64,000 nucleotides of DNA from assembly GCA_031472005.1 (NCBI GenBank), contig PZJY01000002.1:1550001-1614000 (forward strand), given 5' to 3'. Under the pieces are notes generated by a model. The model did no database searches, was not told where the DNA came from, and saw nothing but the letters and a program-made list of their open reading frames with translations. Positions 63,507 to 64,000 of this stretch are shown here, piece after piece. Each line of letters starts with the position of its first letter. The first letter of the stretch is position 1. Origin of the DNA: Tetracladium setigerum (lineage: Eukaryota; Ascomycota; Leotiomycetes; Helotiales). A program made the position numbers and the translations under genes.

Positions 63507-64000
63507 TCTTGAGGATGTTTGTATATTTGGTACAAAGTGTATGTGGATGATGTTTGAATGTGATGATTGATTGTTTGGTTGTGTAAACGGAGAAGATTGG
63601 TATCGAATATTGATTAGAAGATGCGACTGCTGATGAGAAAGTGTATCTGGAGAGAGATCCTTCCCTCTTTTTATATTAAGATCTCGATGTTCAGGTGGCA
63701 GGAAGCACAATTCTTCTTTTCGCACTAAGTGAAAGTTAAAGTGGGTGATGCAGCCATCCGCATTGGTGATCACGATGACGTGAATAAACCTCGTATTCAA
63801 TGAACGATTATCGTGACATTTGGAACCGGTGAAAAACAGCTGCTTTTTCTCGTTCCGTTTTTGCCGAGTTCGTTCTCTCTCGGTGCTTGTTTGATCAGCA
63901 TTTGCCAATCGGAGTCTCCATCCTATTGTAGAGGAGAACGCAAATAGGAAATGTTTTGGATAGTCCCTCGGTACTTCACAATTCCATAGCAAGAAGATCG
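63507..64000. other. Upstream region of the DUF7907-type gene
   Basis: The last 494 bp of the window. It holds the likely promoter of the DUF7907-type gene, including the TATA candidate at 63668-63675. No other gene is seen before the edge. Confidence 0.5.
63668..63675 (-). promoter_or_regulatory. TATA-like element of the DUF7907-type gene
   Basis: TATAAAAA on the minus strand, about 160 bp upstream of the start codon at 63506. Confidence 0.45.

Overview
The window looks like nuclear DNA of a filamentous ascomycete (Pezizomycotina; Leotiomycetes is only a guess). The reasons are protein-coding genes with short GT-AG introns (about 50-145 bp, branch motifs of the CTAAC/CTAAT type), standard fungal housekeeping families, and long AT/GC-balanced intergenic tracts full of microsatellites. 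I found no tRNA, rRNA, transposon, CRISPR or viral element. Twelve protein genes and one broken locus are supported; exon joins were worked out by hand from splice motifs and conserved protein motifs.

Left part (1-19.2 kb): 4.8 kb with no recognisable gene ending in an 11-bp minisatellite; a kinesin-5 (BimC/Eg5 type) on the minus strand sharing a short divergent promoter region with a PHAF1/UPF0183 protein; a mitochondrial isoleucyl-tRNA synthetase; a coiled-coil locus broken by three frame changes and a stop; and a GPR1/FUN34/YaaH acetate transporter.

Middle (20.4-44 kb): a TRK-type potassium transporter, cytosolic peptide:N-glycanase PNG1, a 6 kb gene-free gap, the t-UTP ribosome-biogenesis WD protein UTP4, a type II alternative NADH dehydrogenase with six exons including a GC-AG intron, then a divergent pair made of a cytosolic GH78-like (alpha-L-rhamnosidase type) protein and an MFS sugar transporter that together suggest a small sugar-use module, and a nuclear-looking acidic hypothetical protein.

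Right part (44-64 kb): a 12.9 kb stretch with no convincing gene but with a repeated GGCGGTGAG word and many TACTGTA words; the mitochondrial outer-membrane sorting protein SAM37; and a run of three minus-strand secreted proteins (a GPI-type Ser/Thr-rich protein, a six-cysteine GPI-type protein pieced together from three exons, and a DUF7907-type secreted protein), which reads as a small secretome or candidate-effector island.

A cross-cutting observation is that UTP4, SAM37 (twice) and probably TRK each need one extra base, mostly inside homopolymer runs, to restore otherwise conserved reading frames. This points to homopolymer indel errors in the assembly, or less likely to real decay, and matters for anyone using gene models from this contig.
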